NCBI GenBank assembly: GCA_947482805.1
Contig: CANKLK010000024.1
Location: 1-19,490, forward strand
Length of the DNA: 19,490 bases
Reading direction: 5' to 3'
Source: Flavobacteriaceae bacterium
GTDB lineage: Bacteria > Bacteroidota > Bacteroidia > Flavobacteriales > Flavobacteriaceae
In this document: one piece after another, positions 15,275 through 19,490 of the stretch
Layout of the letters: each line of letters starts with the position of its first letter
Position numbering within the stretch: position 1 is the first letter of the stretch
The notes under the pieces: model-generated
The model's input: only the letters and a program-made list of their open reading frames with translations
The model's database searches: none
Told to the model about the DNA's origin: nothing
Made by a program: the position numbers and the translations under genes

Positions 15275-16300
15275 ATGTCTATTTTGAAAAATCAAAATTT
15301 TAACCTTCAACTTCTGGCGGTCAGTATTGGAGCGCTCTTGTTGGTGGGTAAATTTTTTGCATGGTGGGTAACGCACTCAAGCACAGTATTGACCGATGCC
15401 TTAGAAAGTATTATCAATGTTGTGGCCGGCGCACTTGGTTTATATAGCCTATACCTCTCGGCGCAGCCTAAAGATGAGAATCATCCTTACGGACATGGTA
15501 AGGTTGAGTTTATTTCGGCTGGGGTAGAAGGAACACTTATAACCATTGCAGGATTTTTGATAATAGGACAGGCAATTTTTAGTCTATTTTTTGGTTTGAC
15601 ATCCATTGAAAAGGTCGATATAGGCATTTATATTGCTTCCATCGCAGGTGTAGTGAATTACTTTCTGGGTTATCTTACCGAAAAACAAGGTCACAAAACT
15701 GGTTCATTGGCAATGATAGCCAGTGGGCAGCATTTGAAATCAGATGCATATTCCACCGTAGGCATGGTACTCGGTCTTGTCCTCATTTTTCTCTTACAAA
15801 CTGTCTGGGGAATGAATCAGGCTGCAAGAATTATAGATAATGCCGTTGCAGTTGTTTTTGGTTGTCTGATTGTCTGGACAGGGTATGGAATTTTGAGAAA
15901 ATCGGTTGCCGGTATTATGGACGAAGTTGATTACGAATTGGTCAAAAATATTTTAAAGCATTTGAATAACAATCGTACTGAGAATAGAATAGACGTACAC
16001 AACCTAAGAATTATTAAATATGGGCCATCCTTGCATATCGACTGTCACCTCACTGTTCCATGGTATTTTAATACCAGAGATGCACATGAGGAAGTAGATG
16101 CTTTGGAATATCTTTTAAAAGATTGTATAGATAGTTCCGTAGAAGTTTTTGTGCATGTCGACCCCTGTATCCCCAATTCCTGTCAATTATGCGAAAAAAA
16201 TAACTGTCATGAACGCAAATATGATTTCAATTCAAGAGTAGAATGGACAGCTGATATGATTATGAAAAATAAAAAACACGGCTTGTATCATTTGGATTAA
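15275..16300 (+). CDS. Cation diffusion facilitator family transporter
   Basis: Inner-membrane metal-ion/proton antiporter of the CDF family, 341 residues, with about six membrane helices followed by a cytosolic domain. The segment after TM2 has the family HPYGHGKVEFIS motif (70-81), and TM5 has H153xxxD157 (QHLKSDAYS). In TM2 the usual H/D-xxx-D metal site reads E44xxxN48 by my alignment (LTDALESIINVVAG). The C-terminal end carries four clustered cysteines (298, 303, 306, 311: PCIPNSCQLCEKNNCHE), a possible extra metal-binding site. The metal specificity cannot be deduced. It starts 10 nt after the helicase gene and is probably cotranscribed with it. Confidence 0.9.
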   Translation: MSILKNQNFNLQLLAVSIGALLLVGKFFAWWVTHSSTVLTDALESIINVVAGALGLYSLYLSAQPKDENHPYGHGKVEFISAGVEGTLITIAGFLIIGQAIFSLFFGLTSIEKVDIGIYIASIAGVVNYFLGYLTEKQGHKTGSLAMIASGQHLKSDAYSTVGMVLGLVLIFLLQTVWGMNQAARIIDNAVAVVFGCLIVWTGYGILRKSVAGIMDEVDYELVKNILKHLNNNRTENRIDVHNLRIIKYGPSLHIDCHLTVPWYFNTRDAHEEVDALEYLLKDCIDSSVEVFVHVDPCIPNSCQLCEKNNCHERKYDFNSRVEWTADMIMKNKKHGLYHLD

Positions 16301-16385
16301 AGATTATTTGTTTGGACATTCACAGCGCTGATTAAATAATTTCAGTAAATTTTTTAATTTTAGATTTAAAATATTTTTCATTGTA

Positions 16386-16841
16386 ATGAAACAGACCATA
16401 AAACAAAAGCAGATAGCTGCACTTATACAAAAAGAATTCAGTGTGGTACTGCTGGTAGAGGGTAATTTTATTTATGGGGACGCTCTTGTAACAGTTACCC
16501 GTGTAAGGATGAGTGCTGATATGGGGATTGCTTACATCTACCTCAGTGTATATAATACTTTATACAAACAGGAAATTATTAAGGAAATTTGGGAAAACCT
16601 GTCAAGACTGCGCGGAGAACTTGGAAGACGTATTCGCAAACAGGTTCGTAGAATTCCTGTACTGAAATTTTTCATTGACGATACCCTAGATGAAGTGGAA
16701 CATCTCGATATGCTATTTGATGCTATAAACAATACGGGATCCTCAGAATTGTCTATGAAAGAGGCTATGGAAAAACGATTGGCTATGAATAATACCGATG
16801 ATGAAGATTCAGATGAGCCCGAAACTGATGAGGAAGAATAA
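16386..16841 (+). CDS. rbfA: 30S ribosome-binding factor A
   Basis: RbfA is a KH-fold factor that binds the 30S subunit near the 16S 5' helix and helps late maturation, notably in the cold. The 151 residues include the family core: an N-terminal helix (IAALIQKEFSVVLL), the strand region ALVTVTRVRMSADMGIAYIY, the helix with RLRGELGRRIRKQVRRIP, then LKFFIDDTLDEVEHLD. A Ser/Asp/Glu-rich acidic tail (about the last 20 residues) is extra to the core. First gene of a tight cluster with the permease (32 nt gap) and SET gene (17 nt gap). Its 85-nt upstream spacer holds only a mismatched -7-like motif near 16373, so I mark no promoter. Confidence 0.93.
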   Translation: MKQTIKQKQIAALIQKEFSVVLLVEGNFIYGDALVTVTRVRMSADMGIAYIYLSVYNTLYKQEIIKEIWENLSRLRGELGRRIRKQVRRIPVLKFFIDDTLDEVEHLDMLFDAINNTGSSELSMKEAMEKRLAMNNTDDEDSDEPETDEEE

Positions 16842-16873
16842 TTACCTTTAACATTAGTAACAGCTCCTAAATA

Positions 16874-18112
16874 ATGTACCTTCCATTAAGATTTGCTTTA
16901 AGATATGTCTTTTCAAAAAAGACTACCAATGCTATAAATCTGATATCGATGATATCGGTGTTTGGCATTGCTTTGGGGAGTATGTCGCTCATAGTCATAC
17001 TTTCGGTGTTTAATGGATTTGAAGAACTGTTGCGCGATTTAATTGGCGTTTATAAGCCTGATTTACATGTTTCAGTAAAAGAAGGCAAGGTTTTTAGCAT
17101 AAGTGATGAGAAGTTGGCAGCGCTTGGCAAAATTAAAGGTGTTGTATCCTATGCCCGCGTTTTGGAAGAAATCGCTTTGTTTGAATATGACGGAATACAA
17201 AATATCGGAACATTAAAAGGCGTTGATAAGAATTTTTTGTCAGTAATTGCCATGGATAGTACCATACAGCGTGGCAGATTTACTTTGGGCAATGAAAAAA
17301 GCAGTCAGCTGGCTGTTGTTGGTGCAACAATTGAACATACCTTACAAATTAAAGCGCTTCAGACTAAAGCGATAAACGTGTATATGCCCAAAAGGGGAGA
17401 GACAAAAAAGATGTCATTGACAAATAAGCCTTTCGATAAAAAGGAACTTTATCCCAGTGGTATTTTTAGTGTCAGGCAGGTCGACTATGACAACACCGTT
17501 ATTGCAAATCTACAGGTAGTTCAGGATTTGCTCAGTTATAAAAACGGTGAATGTTCCTCAATCGAGGTCAGAACAGACCCTGCTTTAGATCAGGAAAAGA
17601 TTCAAAAAGAATTAAGTGCACTGATGGGAGAGAAATTCTCTATTAAAAACAGATTTCAACAAGATGAGGCATTTTTTAAAATTACCAATATTGAAAAATG
17701 GGTCGGTTTTTTGATTTTTGCATTTACATTGGTGCTTGTTGCATTTAACATGGTGGGCGCACTTTGGATGCTGGTACTCGAAAAAAGAAAAGATATTGCC
17801 AGTTTGAAAGCAATGGGCGCTACAAATGCGCTGGTAAGAAATATTTTTTTGACAGAGGGCGCCCTGCTTTCGGGGATTGGAGTAGCCATTGGTACTGTAC
17901 TTGCAGTGATTATATGCCTTTTGCAACAGCAATTTGGTTTTGTCAAATTACAAAATGAAGGAGCAACCTTTCTCATACAGGCTTACCCGGTAAGCATGCG
18001 TGTTTTCGATATGTTAGTGGTAGTTTTGACGGTGCTGCTAATAGGAATAGCAGCTTCGCTGCTTCCCGCGCTGCGCGCTGCTCGAATCAAAAGTCTGGTA
18101 AGAGAAGATTAA
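16874..18112 (+). CDS. FtsX/LolC-E-type ABC transporter permease
   Basis: Inner-membrane permease of 412 residues with the LolC/LolE layout: one N-terminal helix (about residues 20-50, ISMISVFGIALGSMSLIVIL), a large periplasmic domain (about 50-275) and three C-terminal helices. The FtsX domain shows EKRKDIASLKAMGATNALVR (about 301-320), the coupling segment that contacts an ATPase. In Gram-negative bacteria such proteins with the ATPase LolD extract lipoproteins for outer-membrane sorting. No ATPase gene is next to it, so the partner must be encoded elsewhere. Lies between rbfA and a SET-domain gene with short gaps. Confidence 0.88.
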   Translation: MYLPLRFALRYVFSKKTTNAINLISMISVFGIALGSMSLIVILSVFNGFEELLRDLIGVYKPDLHVSVKEGKVFSISDEKLAALGKIKGVVSYARVLEEIALFEYDGIQNIGTLKGVDKNFLSVIAMDSTIQRGRFTLGNEKSSQLAVVGATIEHTLQIKALQTKAINVYMPKRGETKKMSLTNKPFDKKELYPSGIFSVRQVDYDNTVIANLQVVQDLLSYKNGECSSIEVRTDPALDQEKIQKELSALMGEKFSIKNRFQQDEAFFKITNIEKWVGFLIFAFTLVLVAFNMVGALWMLVLEKRKDIASLKAMGATNALVRNIFLTEGALLSGIGVAIGTVLAVIICLLQQQFGFVKLQNEGATFLIQAYPVSMRVFDMLVVVLTVLLIGIAASLLPALRAARIKSLVRED

Positions 18113-18129
18113 TAAAAAGTTTATTTACA

Positions 18130-18531
18130 ATGCAAAGACTTCCATTTATTTACGTGGCTGAATCTCCGTTGGGAGGAAGGGGTGTTTTTACTTCTGAAAT
18201 AATTCCGATCGGAACACTTATTGAAATTGCGCCTGTAATTGTTTTGCCCGCCGATGATCTGAAACTTATACATGCACATACTGTCTTGCACGATTACTAT
18301 TTTGTATGGTCGGATGATGGGACAGAAGGTGCACTAGCTTTGGGATATGGTTCATTGTATAATCATTCATACGCACCAAATTCCGAGTATTATACCAATC
18401 TGGATTCGATGACAATTGATGTTTTTGCCATTGTAGACATTGAAGCAGGTGCGGAGATTACTTTTAATTATAATGGGATGGCAGAGGACAGTACTTTGGT
18501 CTGGTTCGATGACCCGGATTATAAACGTTAG
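18130..18531 (+). CDS. SET-domain protein (putative protein-lysine methyltransferase)
   Basis: A 133-residue, essentially single-domain SET protein. SET enzymes transfer methyl groups from S-adenosylmethionine to lysine side chains. Key elements are visible: the GGRGVF cofactor-loop region (residues 15-20), the NHS motif (78-80) in LGYGSLYNHSYAPN, and the C-terminal AGAEITFNYNG with the catalytic tyrosine candidate Tyr114. There is no cysteine-rich pre- or post-SET region. Target unknown. It begins 17 nt after the permease gene and is probably the last gene of the rbfA cluster. Confidence 0.88.
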   Translation: MQRLPFIYVAESPLGGRGVFTSEIIPIGTLIEIAPVIVLPADDLKLIHAHTVLHDYYFVWSDDGTEGALALGYGSLYNHSYAPNSEYYTNLDSMTIDVFAIVDIEAGAEITFNYNGMAEDSTLVWFDDPDYKR

Positions 18532-18569
18532 TTTTTAAACAAAAAAGTTACATTTCGAAGAAAAAATAC

Positions 18570-18601
18570 TTGGCAATTGTCAAATTTTCAACCTATATTT
18601 G
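18570..18601 (+). promoter_or_regulatory. Promoter of the topoisomerase A-subunit gene
   Basis: TTG (18570-18572), a 21-nt spacer and TATATTTG (18594-18601, an exact TAnnTTTG match) followed by CAACG form a good Bacteroidota promoter. A near-perfect 14-bp palindrome, TTGGCAATTGTCAA (18570-18583), overlaps the -33 element and could be an operator. The predicted leader before ATG 18676 is roughly 65-70 nt. This promoter occupies most of what is recognisable in the 144-nt gap after the SET gene. Confidence 0.65.
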
Positions 18602-18675
18602 CAACGAACCGATAATTAAGAAAAAAAGATTAACAAAAAGGTGACAAAAGCCTTCGATAATATTTTTAGCCGAGC

Positions 18676-19490
18676 ATGGAAAATGATAATAAAGACGAGG
18701 AAAAAGACAGTGAACTAGCAGATAATTCTGGGGCGGACAAAAAACCTCTGAAAGATGTGTTAGGGGATATGTACAAAGATTACTTTTTGGATTATGCCTC
18801 CTATGTAATTTTAGAGAGAGCTGTACCTACTGTAGAGGATGGCCTCAAACCTGTGCAGCGTCGTATTCTCTTTGCTATGCATGTAATGGACGATGGGCGT
18901 TACAATAAAGTTGCCAATATTATTGGACAGGCGATGCAGTATCACCCACATGGCGACGCATCTATAGGCGATGCACTTGTAAATATGGGGCAAAAAGATC
19001 TGCTGATTGACTGTCAGGGAAACTGGGGAGATGTGCGCACTGGCGATAATGCTGCAGCTTCACGTTATATCGAAGCAAGGCCTTCCAAATTTGCCAAAGT
19101 TGTTCTATTTAATTCTAAAACAACTATTTACCAACTGTCTTACGATGGTAGAAAGAAAGAACCAGTTACTTTGCCTGTTAAATTCCCGCTCTTGCTCGCA
19201 CAGGGTGTTGAAGGTATTGCTGTTGGTCTGGCAACCAAAATTTTACCCCACAATTTTGTCGAATTGATAGAGGGTTCCATTGAAATTTTGAAAGGCAACA
19301 AAGCCAAAATATATCCCGATTTTCAAACCGGTGGTTTTGTCGATGTAAGTAACTACAATGGGGGTAAACGCGGCGGCAAAATAAGGGTAAGAGCCAAAAT
19401 AGAAATTACCGACCGTAAAACCCTTACAATTAAAGAGATTCCATTTGGTACAACTACAGGATCGCTTATTGAAAGTATCATTAAAGCAAG
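18676..19490 (+). CDS. parC: DNA topoisomerase IV (type IIA) subunit A, 3' partial
   Basis: The frame is open to the window end (271 codons visible). Type IIA A subunits cut and rejoin both DNA strands; in the Bacteroidota this form is usually annotated topoisomerase IV subunit A. Seen: an acidic N-terminal extension of about 25 residues, the MYKDYFLDYASYVILERAVP start of the breakage-reunion domain (32-51), GLKPVQRRILF (56-66), the quinolone-region segment HPHGDASIGDALVNMGQ (90-106), the catalytic tyrosine Tyr131 in AASRYIEAR, and LLLAQGVEGIAVGLATKILP further on. The assignment parC rather than gyrA rests on the style GQGNWG-like (CQGNWGDVRTGDNAAAS) and is less certain than the family. Confidence 0.9.
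   Translation, partial: MENDNKDEEKDSELADNSGADKKPLKDVLGDMYKDYFLDYASYVILERAVPTVEDGLKPVQRRILFAMHVMDDGRYNKVANIIGQAMQYHPHGDASIGDALVNMGQKDLLIDCQGNWGDVRTGDNAAASRYIEARPSKFAKVVLFNSKTTIYQLSYDGRKKEPVTLPVKFPLLLAQGVEGIAVGLATKILPHNFVELIEGSIEILKGNKAKIYPDFQTGGFVDVSNYNGGKRGGKIRVRAKIEITDRKTLTIKEIPFGTTTGSLIESIIKA

Noticed and set aside
16303..16340. Inverted repeat ATTATTT/AAATAAT plus the palindrome CAGCGCTG between the CDF gene and rbfA
   Set aside because: The repeat is A-T only with a 24-nt loop and the palindrome is 8 bp; neither forms a convincing terminator or operator.
18641..18675. GTG at 18641 as an upstream start for parC
   Set aside because: It is in a different frame from the ParC coding frame, which begins at ATG 18676.
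1..19490. Defence system, CRISPR array, mobile element or prophage
   Set aside because: No repeats, integrase, transposase, nuclease or phage-like genes are visible; all genes belong to housekeeping or transport families.

Overview
This window looks like a low-GC chromosome segment from a member of the Bacteroidota. Three things point there. The recognisable promoters have the Bacteroidota form (TTG, a spacer of about 19-21 bases, then TAnnTTTG). Start codons are generally not preceded by a Shine-Dalgarno sequence. The ribosomal proteins L36 and S14 are of the cysteine-poor, zinc-free type. I cannot place it at family level with confidence; Saprospiria or Chitinophagia are guesses.

Region 1 (1-11188, all + strand) is the S10-spc-alpha ribosomal superoperon in classical order: rpsC (5' end cut by the window), rplP, rpmC, rpsQ, rplN, rplX, rplE, rpsN, rpsH, rplF, rplR, rpsE, rpmD, rplO, secY, infA, rpmJ, rpsM, rpsK, rpsD, rpoA, rplQ. 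There is no map or adk between secY and infA. The products build both ribosomal subunits, supply initiation factor 1 and the RNA polymerase alpha subunit, and form the SecY translocation pore. Several junctions carry possible control signals: a promoter-like site before rplP, a structured hairpin before rpsH, a promoter with a flanking inverted repeat before infA, and a 14-bp perfect hairpin before rpoA. A rho-independent terminator follows rplQ. The most unusual coding feature is L15: it is about 75 residues too long, and the extra part looks like a diverged second copy of its own C-terminal domain.

Region 2 (11248-13772) is very AT-rich. It holds a polysaccharide (Wzx/MATE-like) flippase and a Na+/Ca2+ exchanger-family gene broken by three small indels, most likely a pseudogene.

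Region 3 (13824-19490) is visibly less AT-rich. A good promoter drives a RhlE-like DEAD-box RNA helicase, followed 10 nt later by a cation diffusion facilitator. Next comes a tight rbfA / LolC-E-type permease / SET-domain gene cluster. The window ends inside a type IIA topoisomerase A subunit (parC-like) that has its own promoter.

I found no tRNA or rRNA gene, CRISPR array, insertion sequence or phage gene, and no evident new multi-gene system. The findings worth following are the L15 domain duplication, the intergenic RNA structures in the ribosomal operon and the decayed antiporter.
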